Shown here: positions 1 through 6,639 of the stretch, one piece after another
How positions within the stretch are numbered: the stretch's first letter is position 1
How the letters are laid out: each line of letters opens with the position of its first letter
Assembly: GCA_944321145.1 (NCBI GenBank)
Contig: CALUKF010000032.1
Location: forward strand, 1-35,200
Source: an uncultured Odoribacter sp.
GTDB taxonomy: Bacteria > Bacteroidota > Bacteroidia > Bacteroidales > Marinifilaceae
Reading direction: 5' to 3'
DNA: 35,200 bases
The notes under the pieces: generated by a model
What the model saw: the letters and a program-made list of their open reading frames with translations, nothing else
Told to the model about the DNA's origin: nothing
Databases searched by the model: none
Translations under genes and position numbers: made by a program

Positions 1-22
1 AAATGAAAGAAAAACTGGAGGC

Positions 23-57
23 GCATGGCATGCCGTCGCCTTGACCGCGTGCCATGC
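23..57. repeat. Short inverted repeat at window edge
   Basis: GCATGGCA (23-30) and TGCCATGC (50-57) are exact reverse complements separated by 19 nt. There is no T-run after it. Its role is unknown; it may belong to a gene or element lying left of the window. Confidence 0.3.
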
Positions 58-66
58 CCTCCCTAT

Positions 67-178
67 TTGGTCTCTGGCTCTTCCGCTCTTCCTCCGTATA
101 TGCGTTGTATCTCCCCCTGTCCGCGGGGAGGAAAGTGCGGGGAATTTCCGGAGAACCGGCGGGGGAAGTAGAGACCAA
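67..178. repeat. Inverted-repeat-bounded 112-nt intergenic segment
   Basis: TTGGTCTCT (67-75) pairs perfectly with AGAGACCAA (170-178), enclosing a GC-rich stretch that has its own small hairpin (CTCCCC 111-116 with GGGGAG 125-130). Together these could fold as a closed structured RNA or form the 5' leader of the gene starting at 222. No known RNA family was recognised. Confidence 0.3.
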
Positions 179-221
179 GTAGCAATCAATTAAATAACAA
201 ATTAAAATAGGAGTAGACCTT

Positions 222-887
222 ATGCAGACTTATCTTTACAATTTGATTTGTGCCGAGGCTGTCATTGTTCCCGACGCGCCGATGCCGGTGCATTTTAACG
301 GGGCAGACTCGCCGGGCAGGTTCCAATGCAATCTGATTGTCGGCGAGCTGGCTTCGGTTTTCCAATTGTTGCTTTTCAGCAAACGGAGCCGCCGCGACGA
401 ACAGACAATGCAGGCGGCGCGCGAGCATTTCCGGCATATCAGCAGTTTTTACCAGGAGGATGAAAACCACCGGGTGAGGAATAGCTTGCTCACCATTGTG
501 CGCGATAACCGGCTGGTGTCCTACAATTCGCTGACCAAAAAGGAGCAGGAGTGCTTGAATTGGTATCTGTCGATGCAGTTTGAGTCGTTTCGCCGCCAGC
601 GCGATTTGTTTTTCCAGGAGAGCGGCGAGGATGCCGAGGTGTACCGGATTTCGCTGAGCGCGACGGAACTGATTGAAATGGCAACGGTGCTTTATGCCGG
701 CTGCAAAGTGGAATGCTTGGGCGGCACCGCTTCGCGCATCAGTTTTGCCCGCTATCTTGCCCAGTGTTGCCATGTGCCGTTTCCAGCCAATTATGCGACG
801 CTTTGCAAGCAGCTGATGCAGCGGAACAGCCCGACCCTTTTTCTCGACCGGATTCGCAAAAGTTTTATTGCTTTCCAGCGGAAATAA
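222..887 (+). CDS. RteC-like hypothetical protein
   Basis: A 221-residue soluble protein with no signal peptide or membrane segment. The C-terminal third (around residues 145-221) has the look of the RteC C-terminal region: a helical ELIEMATVLYAG stretch, then SRISFARYLAQ, then a closing FLDRIRKSF motif similar to the FLDxLxxxL end of Bacteroides RteC. RteC regulates excision of tetracycline-resistance conjugative transposons, but many stand-alone RteC-like proteins have no known role, so no function is claimed. A Shine-Dalgarno-like AGGAG lies about 8 nt upstream of the ATG. A terminator-like hairpin at 1025-1066 separates it from the holin gene downstream, so it is probably a separate transcript, though it may regulate that cassette. 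The family assignment is tentative. Confidence 0.55.
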   Translation: MQTYLYNLICAEAVIVPDAPMPVHFNGADSPGRFQCNLIVGELASVFQLLLFSKRSRRDEQTMQAAREHFRHISSFYQEDENHRVRNSLLTIVRDNRLVSYNSLTKKEQECLNWYLSMQFESFRRQRDLFFQESGEDAEVYRISLSATELIEMATVLYAGCKVECLGGTASRISFARYLAQCCHVPFPANYATLCKQLMQRNSPTLFLDRIRKSFIAFQRK

Positions 888-1024
888 ACCAAGGGGGGAA
901 GGCATAAAGCCGGATTTTGCGCAGAAAATGCTGTTTTTTCCTGTTTTTTCCGAAGCAGGGGAAACGGCATTTTTGCGTTTTGCCGGATGGAGGGGGCTGT
1001 AACTTGTTTGCAGCCAGCATGGTT

Positions 1025-1066
1025 GTTATCCCCCTCCTTGAAATGGGGTGGGGGATAATCTTTTTT
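1025..1066 (+). terminator. Rho-independent terminator-like hairpin
   Basis: GTTATCCCCC (1025-1034) pairs with GGGGGATAAT (1050-1059), the outermost pair being G-U. Two more C-G pairs follow beyond a T-T mismatch. The stem is followed directly by CTTTTTTG (1060-1067). It lies between the RteC-like gene and the holin gene. The stretch 888-1227 otherwise holds no supported gene. Confidence 0.65.
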
Positions 1067-1152
1067 GCCGCATGCATTTTCCCGGAGGCGTTTTTGCTTG
1101 TGGGACAAGCCGTTCAGGAGGGAAGGAAAAAATAAATCCATTTTTGTTTATA

Positions 1153-1174
1153 CCGGGGGATAAGAAGCCCCCGG
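1153..1174 (+). promoter_or_regulatory. GC-rich hairpin in the leader of the holin gene
   Basis: CCGGGGG (1153-1159) and CCCCCGG (1168-1174) form a perfect 7-bp stem with an 8-nt loop, 53 nt before the holin ATG. There is no T-run after it, so it is not a standard terminator. It may be a 5' UTR structure limiting expression of a toxic holin, which is inference. Confidence 0.4.
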
Positions 1175-1227
1175 AGAAGGCAGTAATATTGTATCGACAA
1201 TTTTATTATTCACTAAAACAAAAAGTT

Positions 1228-1611
1228 ATGATGAATTTTTTCTCAGGACTGACCGATGAAATCGGTAACATTGTCGGGAAACTGACACTCTCCTCGCAGG
1301 AGAAGAAGGAGCTGGAGGCGCGGATGACGCAAATCGTCTACCGTTATGCCGGCGAGTTGACACAACAGCAGGGCGCTGCCGTCCGGCTGGAAGCGGAGGG
1401 CAATTGGCTGCAACGCTCGTGGCGTCCGCTGACGATGCTGGCATTCGCGGCGGTGGTGCTGGCAGGCACTTTTATCGACATCCCTTATTTGGACGGGGAT
1501 TCGCGTTTCTGGGACCTCCTGGAAATCGGGTTGGGCGGCTATGTCGTAGGACGCAGCCTGGAAAGCATGCAAAGTCTGTTCACTAAAAACAAACGCCATG
1601 GCAAGAAGTAA
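1228..1611 (+). CDS. 3TM-type (GTA-like) holin
   Basis: A 127-residue protein. The first half is charged and helical, ending in a basic-aromatic patch (GNWLQRSWRPLTM, residues 58-70) that leads into a hydrophobic segment at about 68-85. A second segment at about 95-108 carries WDLLEIGLGGYVVGRS. The RPLTM and GLGGYVVGRS signatures are those of the Holin_3TMs family, found in phages and gene transfer agents, whose members sit in the inner membrane and open it to let an endolysin out. The start was moved in to ATG 1228 because the upstream in-frame extension runs through the leader hairpin and gives no family match. The last 14 nt overlap the next gene, which implies translational coupling. A muramidase without a signal peptide three genes downstream fits a holin-endolysin pair. 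Confidence 0.8.
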   Translation: MMNFFSGLTDEIGNIVGKLTLSSQEKKELEARMTQIVYRYAGELTQQQGAAVRLEAEGNWLQRSWRPLTMLAFAAVVLAGTFIDIPYLDGDSRFWDLLEIGLGGYVVGRSLESMQSLFTKNKRHGKK

Positions 1612-2230
1612 TTCGGTATTATTGTACGGCATGAGAGGCAGGCTGGGGGATGTGGTCCTCTGTTACAGCAAAGGGTGTACGTATATCCGCCGCCGCCCGC
1701 AGAAGTCGACGAAGCCGTTGACTGACACGCAAATCACCCAGCGGAAACGCTTTGCCGCCTGCGTCCTGTTTTTCCGCTCAGTGGAAGCCGTCGGGCTGAA
1801 ACCGGCATGGCAGGCTGCTGCCCGGGGAAAACGGTGGTCGGCATTCAATCTGTTCATCAAAGTCAATCTGCACAATTTCACGTCCGAGGGGCATATCCTT
1901 GATTTCGAGCAATTGCTCCTGACGCCGGAAAAACGGAGCGCGCCGCCGCATTTGCATGTCGTACACCGGGAGGACGGATGTGTCGATGTGGACTGGTACG
2001 CGGAAGAAGCGCCCTGGCGCGGGCGGGGCAGCGACCGCCTGCGGGCAGTGGTGATGGGGGGCGAGGACAGTTACGTCATCCGTATCGCCGATACCGGGGA
2101 CGCCCGCCGGGCAGATTGCTGCGCGAGGGTGCGCTTGCCGGAGGCGGAGCAAAAATGGCAGCACCTTTTCCTGTATTTCGAATCGGAAGACGGAAGCGAA
2201 TTTTCAATGACAAAACACTTTATTTTTTAA
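1598..2230 (+). CDS. DUF6266-like protein, copy A
   Basis: A 210-residue protein with no signal peptide or membrane helix. The N-terminus is strongly basic and has a GRLGDVVLCYSKG motif followed by RRRPQKSTKP and TDTQITQRKRF, the pattern of DUF6266 proteins of Bacteroidota (G-x-x-G-x-V-x-Y...G, then an R/K-rich patch, then T-x-x-Q-x-x-x-R). The middle has FNLFIKVN. The C-terminal half alternates like a beta-sandwich and ends LFLYFESEDGSEFS. Two other proteins in this window, starting at 2250 and 31471, share this order of motifs. It overlaps the holin gene by 14 nt and lies 19 nt before copy B. The function of the family is unknown; lying between a holin and a muramidase, it could be a structural component or the protein released. 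Confidence 0.7.
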   Translation: MARSNSVLLYGMRGRLGDVVLCYSKGCTYIRRRPQKSTKPLTDTQITQRKRFAACVLFFRSVEAVGLKPAWQAAARGKRWSAFNLFIKVNLHNFTSEGHILDFEQLLLTPEKRSAPPHLHVVHREDGCVDVDWYAEEAPWRGRGSDRLRAVVMGGEDSYVIRIADTGDARRADCCARVRLPEAEQKWQHLFLYFESEDGSEFSMTKHFIF

Positions 2231-2249
2231 CCTTTTAAATTTAAACATT

Positions 2250-2894
2250 ATGGCAATTTTTGAATCAACAGCTTTTACGAGATTGAGAAAATCGTTTGGT
2301 AATTTGACGACTTACCGCCTGCGCGGGCTGAACATCCTGCGGGGCAAAGTGAAGGACATCCGCAACCCCAGGACGCTGGAGCAGCAAATGCAGCGCGCCC
2401 GGATGAAGGAGGCGGTGCGGCTTTCGCGCGGGTTCAGTTCCGCGTTGCGCCTGGGCTTTCCTGCCCGCCCGGCAACGGAAACGGCGTTCAATGCTTTTGT
2501 GCGCACGAATATGGAGGCTATTGCCGTGACGGAGGAACTGGAGGTGACGACCGATTTCGAACAGATCCTTTGTGCGTCGGGCACCCGGAAGGTGCCGTCC
2601 GTGACGGTGTCGGTCGCTGCGGATAGCGGCATGGTCACCTGTACGGTGGAAGAGGAAAGCGGCAACCGCCCGGATGCTGCCTCCGACGATTCGGTTTACC
2701 TTGTGCTGTACGAGAGCGCGCAAAACACTTGCGAAGTGTATGCGTTGGGCACCCGTTCGGCAACGTCGGGAATGCTGGAGCAGCAGTTGCCGGACGATTG
2801 GGAAGCTGCCAATCTGCATGCGTATGTGTTTGTACTTTCGGCATCGAAACGGATTGCTTCGGACAGCCGGTATGTCACAGTTGAAATGGCGTAA
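2250..2894 (+). CDS. DUF6266-like protein, copy B
   Basis: A 214-residue protein of the same architecture as its upstream neighbour: a short N-terminus with SFGNLTTYRLRGLNILRG, then NPRTLEQQMQRARM, then FNAFVRTNMEA, then a C-terminal beta-rich domain ending LHAYVFVLSASKRIASDSRY. The order and spacing of motifs match copy A, but overall identity looks low, so this is an old duplication rather than a recent one. There is no signal peptide. The start follows a short AT-rich spacer without a clear Shine-Dalgarno site. Only 2 nt separate its stop from the muramidase ATG, so the two are surely co-expressed. The biochemical role is unknown. Confidence 0.7.
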   Translation: MAIFESTAFTRLRKSFGNLTTYRLRGLNILRGKVKDIRNPRTLEQQMQRARMKEAVRLSRGFSSALRLGFPARPATETAFNAFVRTNMEAIAVTEELEVTTDFEQILCASGTRKVPSVTVSVAADSGMVTCTVEEESGNRPDAASDDSVYLVLYESAQNTCEVYALGTRSATSGMLEQQLPDDWEAANLHAYVFVLSASKRIASDSRYVTVEMA

Positions 2895-2896
2895 CC

Positions 2897-3487
2897 ATGG
2901 CAGCATTGCATCTGACAGACCAGGATTTTGCAGCCGCAGCGGAACGGTTGGGGACGGATGTCCCCAGCCTCCGGGCTGTCCACGAGGTGGAGACCGGCGG
3001 CAGCAACGGATTTTGGGCTCCGGGGAAGCCTGTCATCCTGTTTGAGGGTCATGTGTTCTGGCAGCAATTGGCGGAGCGGGGGATTGCCCCCGCCCCGCTT
3101 GCTTCCGGGAACGAAGACATTCTGTATCCGCGTTGGACGCGGGCGCATTACGGCAACGAGCGGCAGGAATATGCCCGCCTCTCGCGAGCCCTGCATATCC
3201 ACGAGGAAGCCGCGTTGCTGTCGGCATCGTGGGGGATGTTCCAAGTGATGGGGTTTAATTACGGGGTGTGCGGTTTTGCCACGGTGCACGATTTTGTCCG
3301 TGCGATGTGTGAAAGCCCCGGCGCGCAATTGCAGGCGTTCGTGGCGTTTGTGGAGCGGCAGGGGCTGGCAACGTTCCTCCGGGAGCACCGCTGGGCAGAC
3401 TTTGCCCGCCGTTACAACGGACCGGGCTATGCCCGCAACCGCTACGACACGAAGCTCGCAGAGGCATACCGGGCGCATTTGGAGTGA
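2897..3487 (+). CDS. N-acetylmuramidase family endolysin
   Basis: A 196-residue single-domain protein matching the N-acetylmuramidase family (Pfam PF11860). Visible signatures are AVHEVETGGSNGF (residues 27-39) with Glu32 as the likely catalytic acid, ILFEGHVFW (47-55), SWGMFQVMGFNY near 116-127, and a C-terminal WADFARRYNGPGYARN block. Members cleave the glycan strand of peptidoglycan and serve as phage endolysins. There is no signal peptide, so it needs a holin or cell lysis to reach the wall, consistent with the holin three genes upstream. It ends the four-gene cassette, and the next gene has its own promoter. It lacks the separate peptidoglycan-binding domain that many relatives carry. 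Confidence 0.85.
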   Translation: MAALHLTDQDFAAAAERLGTDVPSLRAVHEVETGGSNGFWAPGKPVILFEGHVFWQQLAERGIAPAPLASGNEDILYPRWTRAHYGNERQEYARLSRALHIHEEAALLSASWGMFQVMGFNYGVCGFATVHDFVRAMCESPGAQLQAFVAFVERQGLATFLREHRWADFARRYNGPGYARNRYDTKLAEAYRAHLE

Positions 3488-3538
3488 ATGCTCGGGTGAA
3501 ATTTCGGGTATTTTGTTTTCTATAAAGAATAAAAGTGC

Positions 3539-3546
3539 TATTTTTG
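3539..3546 (+). promoter_or_regulatory. Bacteroidota -7 promoter box for the ATPase gene
   Basis: TATTTTTG fits TAnnTTTG and lies 24 nt before the ATPase ATG at 3571. A TTTG at 3512-3515 could be the -33 element, though the 23-nt gap is somewhat long. Confidence 0.5.
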
Positions 3547-3570
3547 TGCTATATTTTAAGTATAAAGAAT

Positions 3571-4785
3571 ATGGAAGCCATCGTTAGACAAGATTATTTG
3601 GATCGAATAGAGAAATATTTAGGGAAGGGGATGATTGTGGTGCTGGTCGGGCAGCGCCGGGTGGGAAAAAGTTATCTCTTGAAATTGTTGCGCGACAAAA
3701 AGCAGTCGGACGGGCAGAATAATGTGATTTATATTGATAAGGAAAAAAGGCAGTTTGACTTCTTGCGTACTTATCAGGATTTGAATGCATACCTCGAAGC
3801 GCATTGGGTGGAGGGCAAGCATAATTACATCCTGATTGACGAGGTGCAGGACATTGAGGCTTTTGAGCGGAGCGTGCGCAGTTACCGCACGGAGCCTGAT
3901 ACAGACGTGGTGATCACGGGAAGCAATGCCAGGATATTAAGTAATGAATTGAGCACACTCATCGGCGGGAGGTATAAGGAGATTTATATCCAGTCGTTGG
4001 GGTACAAGGAGTTTTTGTTGTTTCATCAATTGGAAGACGGGGATGAGGCGTTGGCAAAATTCCTGCAGTTTGGCGGTTTGCCGGGCTTGGTGCGGATAGG
4101 GCTTGAAGAAGAGGAGGCGAGGGAATACCAGGCGGATATTTACCATACCGTGTTGCTGAAGGATGTGATTATGCGCAACCGGATTCGGAATGTGGCTTTT
4201 TTGGAAAATCTGGTTTGTTTTCTTGCGGACAATATGGGCAAGCTTATTTCTGCCAATAGCATAGCCCGGTTTATGAAATCGCAGGGGGAGACAGTCACGA
4301 GCGCCATGGTTATCCATTACCTTTCTTTCCTTTGCGAGGCTTACATTGTCAGCCGGGTCAACCGTTATGACATTCATGGCAAGCGGCTTTTTGAAAATAA
4401 TGACAAATATTATTTTGAAGACCAGGGGGTGCGGAATGCCATTGCAGGGGGGAACCGGGAGGGGGATATTGAGAAAGTGTTAGAAGGAGTGGTTTACCAA
4501 GAGCTTGTGCGTTTGGGATACCGGGTGTATGTCGGGCAGTTGCAAGCCGGCGAGGTGGATTTTGTTTGCATCAAGGCTGACGGCGGGCGTGTGTATGTGC
4601 AAGTGGCTTATTTGATTGCTGACGAAGCGACGCGGAAAAGGGAGTTCGGCGCACTTCATGGCATAAAAGACAACTACCCCAAGTTTGTGATTTCGATGAC
4701 CCCCTTGGTGAGCCGCAGCGATGACAACGGGGTGATTCATTTGCATCTCCGGCGGTTTTTGAAAGAGGGTTTGGCTATGGAATGA
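3571..4785 (+). CDS. AAA ATPase with DUF4143-like C-terminus
   Basis: A 404-residue protein. The N-terminal P-loop domain has Walker A GQRRVGKS (residues 27-34), Walker B ILIDEVQD near 90, and a VVITGSNARIL sensor-1 strand. The C-terminal part carries the winged-helix and nuclease-like region typical of AAA_14/DUF4143 proteins, ending with a PD-(D/E)XK-like GEVDFVCIK strand and YVQVAY. Such ATPases are common, often in several copies, in anaerobic bacteria and archaea; a precise function is not known. An upstream in-frame ATG exists, but ATG 3571 gives the canonical IVRQDYLDRI start and a promoter box lies between the two. It is convergent with the DUF1573 gene, with only 4 nt between the stop codons and no terminator visible. 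It may be accessory cargo next to the lysis cassette. Confidence 0.8.
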   Translation: MEAIVRQDYLDRIEKYLGKGMIVVLVGQRRVGKSYLLKLLRDKKQSDGQNNVIYIDKEKRQFDFLRTYQDLNAYLEAHWVEGKHNYILIDEVQDIEAFERSVRSYRTEPDTDVVITGSNARILSNELSTLIGGRYKEIYIQSLGYKEFLLFHQLEDGDEALAKFLQFGGLPGLVRIGLEEEEAREYQADIYHTVLLKDVIMRNRIRNVAFLENLVCFLADNMGKLISANSIARFMKSQGETVTSAMVIHYLSFLCEAYIVSRVNRYDIHGKRLFENNDKYYFEDQGVRNAIAGGNREGDIEKVLEGVVYQELVRLGYRVYVGQLQAGEVDFVCIKADGGRVYVQVAYLIADEATRKREFGALHGIKDNYPKFVISMTPLVSRSDDNGVIHLHLRRFLKEGLAME

Positions 4786-4789
4786 GGGC

Positions 4790-5209
4790 TTATTCGGTGA
4801 CGGTGCCGCGGACTTTCAGTTGGATGACGTTGCCGGGGACGTTGGCGATGACTTCGATGGTTTTGAAGAAGAAGCCCAAGGAGTTGGGTTGGAAGGTGAT
4901 TTTGATTTCGCCGGAGGCGCCGGGCAGGACGGGGCGTTTTTCCCAGGCGACGGAGGTGCAGCCGCAGGAAGTGCGGATGTCGCGGATGAGGAAGGGGACG
5001 CTGCCCGTGTTGGTGAAACGGAAAGAGGCTTCGCGCTTGGTGTTGTAGGAGAGGGTGCCCAGGTGGAGGGTGTCCTTTTCAAAACGGACGGTGGTGGCAG
5101 GCGCCGTGGCTGCCCGGTATTCGTAGTCGGGCTGAAAGAGGAAAAAGAAGATTCCCCCTGCCCCGAGGAGCAGGAGGAACGAAATGAAGTAGATTTGTTT
5201 CTTTTTCAT
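4790..5209 (-). CDS. DUF1573 domain protein
   Basis: A 139-residue protein with one N-terminal membrane segment (about 6-25) that acts as an uncleaved anchor or signal peptide, then a DUF1573 immunoglobulin-like domain: HLGTLSYN, then ASFRFTNTGS, then the hallmark RTSCGCT (Cys82 and Cys84), then ITFQPNSLGFFFKTIEVIAN. In this family the CGC motif is strongly conserved; the domain is predicted to be periplasmic and its function is unknown. It is the last gene of a three-gene minus-strand unit, starting 4 nt after the propeller gene stops, behind an NVEALA peptide gene. DUF1573, 6-bladed propeller and NVEALA genes recur together in Bacteroidales. Confidence 0.85.
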   Translation of the reverse strand: MKKKQIYFISFLLLLGAGGIFFFLFQPDYEYRAATAPATTVRFEKDTLHLGTLSYNTKREASFRFTNTGSVPFLIRDIRTSCGCTSVAWEKRPVLPGASGEIKITFQPNSLGFFFKTIEVIANVPGNVIQLKVRGTVTE

Positions 5210-5213
5210 CGTG

Positions 5214-6284
5214 TTACAAGTTTAGGGTTATGATTTCGTCTTGCCCGTTTTCGTGGGAAAGGGCATAGAGGGTATTGTTTTCGCTGTCGTAGGTGATGGA
5301 GGAACAGCTGTTGGGGATGTGGAGGGTGCGGAGGTGCGCGCCGTTCCAGTCAAAGAGGAAGATGACACGCCCTTTGTCCACGTTGTTGCTGTACTCGCGG
5401 AGGGTACGCCCGGAGTAGAGGGCATAGATGCAGTCGTCGGAAACGGCAAGGTCGCAGAAGCCGAAGAGGTTGTTGCGGGTGTAAGCCACAGGGTGCCAGA
5501 TGGCTTTGCCTGCCGGTCGGCTGTGGCGGAACACGGCAGCCGGGCGGGTGAGGTGTACTTCGTTGACCCGCGTGAGCCGCTCGCCCTCGATGTCGCAGAT
5601 GTCCAGGCAGCCGTATTGCATGTTGGCACAGGCGATGCGCGTGGCAGCGGGATTCGTCACCAGGCAGTTGCTGGCATAGAACACGCTTTTCAGGCTGTCG
5701 GTGAGGTTCGGGTCGGCACAGTCCGGATAGGCGACGCTGAATTGGTCGAAGCGGCTCTCCGGGTCGCTGACGCAATAACGCCCGTCCGTGTAGATGCCGG
5801 TGGAAATGATGCGGTTGCCGGCACGCACTGCCCCCAGGGGTGTTTTGCCGTTCGTCGTGAGGTCGGTGAATTGCGGGGCATAGCCGGGTTGGCAGCATTG
5901 CTCCAGGTCGATTTCCACGAGCCTGCCGGTGCCGAAATCAAGGGAGGAAACGGTGTTTCCCTGCCGGTGGAGGGTGAGGTAGTAAAGCCCTTCGCCCTCG
6001 CCGTAGCCAGCCGGCACGAGGCGGTGTACTTCGCCGCTGCGGGTGTCGTAGACGGCAAAGCGGTAGGGGCTTTTTGGGGTCAGAATGACAAAGAGGGAGT
6101 CGGCACGGATGATTTTGGTGGGATGGATGATGTCCAAGTCCGTGAGGTTGATGCTTTCCGTGCGGCTAAATGCCAAGGAGCTGGCTTTGGTTTGCAACAA
6201 AGGCGTGGCTTCCGGTGCGATGTCCGATGCTGCCTGGCAGCCGGCAATGCACAGTGCGATTAAAAGGTAATTCAGTTTTTTCAT
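5214..6284 (-). CDS. 6-bladed beta-propeller lipoprotein (BF3164-like)
   Basis: A 356-residue lipoprotein: the signal peptide ends in the lipobox CIAGC with Cys16 as the lipidated residue, so it sits on the periplasmic or outer membrane face. The rest reads as repeated four-stranded blades (for example FAVYDTRSGEVHRLVPAGYG, SSLDFGTGRLVEID, VIFLFDWNGAHLRTLHIP and TLYALSHENGQDEIITLNL at the end). This is the pattern of the BF3164/TolB-like 6-bladed propeller family of Bacteroidales, which has no established function. It lies 3 nt after the NVEALA pre-peptide gene and 4 nt before the DUF1573 gene, a compact operon. It may bind the mature peptide or another ligand, but that is inference. Confidence 0.8.
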   Translation of the reverse strand: MKKLNYLLIALCIAGCQAASDIAPEATPLLQTKASSLAFSRTESINLTDLDIIHPTKIIRADSLFVILTPKSPYRFAVYDTRSGEVHRLVPAGYGEGEGLYYLTLHRQGNTVSSLDFGTGRLVEIDLEQCCQPGYAPQFTDLTTNGKTPLGAVRAGNRIISTGIYTDGRYCVSDPESRFDQFSVAYPDCADPNLTDSLKSVFYASNCLVTNPAATRIACANMQYGCLDICDIEGERLTRVNEVHLTRPAAVFRHSRPAGKAIWHPVAYTRNNLFGFCDLAVSDDCIYALYSGRTLREYSNNVDKGRVIFLFDWNGAHLRTLHIPNSCSSITYDSENNTLYALSHENGQDEIITLNL

Positions 6285-6287
6285 GGG

Positions 6288-6533
6288 TTAAAATGCGGGT
6301 TTTAGACCGGGGTACTGTATTGGGTGTCCGTTTGCATCCCAACCAAAACAAATTGTTCCTGTTTCAATGCATTGCGAATGGCTTGCACTGCCTTCCTGTT
6401 GTGCCAATGCTTCTACATTTTCAAAAGCCAATGGGGAAATTCCGGAATTTGGGGTAAATACAAAGTTGATAAACAGCATGCCCAATGCAGCTGTAATGAT
6501 TCCTGTCAGAATGAATTTTTTCTTTTTTGTCAT
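6288..6533 (-). CDS. NVEALA family pre-peptide
   Basis: An 81-residue protein: a basic start (MTKKKK), a hydrophobic segment at about 7-26, then FENVEALAQQ with the NVEALA motif at residues 39-44. After the motif a 37-residue tail holds two cysteines (Cys55, Cys62) and a Trp/Pro-rich end. NVEALA proteins (Pfam PF14055) are small exported Bacteroidota polypeptides thought to be cut at or near this motif; the mature peptide has no assigned function. It is first in the unit with a propeller lipoprotein and a DUF1573 protein, and it diverges from a histidine kinase gene. The start ATG lies 28 nt from a perfect minus-strand -7 box. Confidence 0.85.
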   Translation of the reverse strand: MTKKKKFILTGIITAALGMLFINFVFTPNSGISPLAFENVEALAQQEGSASHSQCIETGTICFGWDANGHPIQYPGLKPAF

Positions 6534-6560
6534 GATATTTTTTTATTTGATTTTGCGCGG

Positions 6561-6568
6561 CAAACATA
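6561..6568 (-). promoter_or_regulatory. -7 promoter box for the NVEALA unit
   Basis: The plus strand reads CAAACATA, which is TATGTTTG on the minus strand and fits TAnnTTTG. It lies 28 nt from the NVEALA start codon. No clear -33 TTTG was found, so activation by a regulator is possible. Confidence 0.55.
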
Positions 6569-6579
6569 GAGAATATTTC

Positions 6580-6587
6580 TATCTTTG
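6580..6587 (+). promoter_or_regulatory. -7 promoter box for the kinase-regulator operon
   Basis: TATCTTTG fits TAnnTTTG and lies 52 nt before the kinase ATG at 6640. A TTTG at 6552-6555 could be its -33 element (24-nt gap). This -33 site lies beside the opposing -7 box at 6561-6568, so the two promoters overlap. Confidence 0.6.
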
Positions 6588-6639
6588 CCCCGGGGAATAT
6601 ATTCCTTTGTATTCCTCGAAAATGTTAAATTTTGTATTT

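Noticed and set aside
120-150. GAGGAAAG followed by a GC-rich stretch, as in the RNase P RNA P4 region
   Set aside because: The next bases and the distal conserved ACAGAA-type block are missing, and the gap is far too short for RNase P RNA.
1048-1227. Longer N-terminus for the holin
   Set aside because: It runs through a terminator tail and a leader hairpin and matches nothing in the family.
5241-6263. 340-codon open frame antisense to the propeller gene
   Set aside because: Its composition (Val, Gly, Ala and Glu without motifs) is that of the mirror of a coding strand; the minus-strand gene has a lipobox and blade repeats.
6367-6639. Longer N-terminus for the histidine kinase
   Set aside because: The extension overlaps the NVEALA gene and the divergent promoters; ATG 6640 gives a normal membrane anchor.
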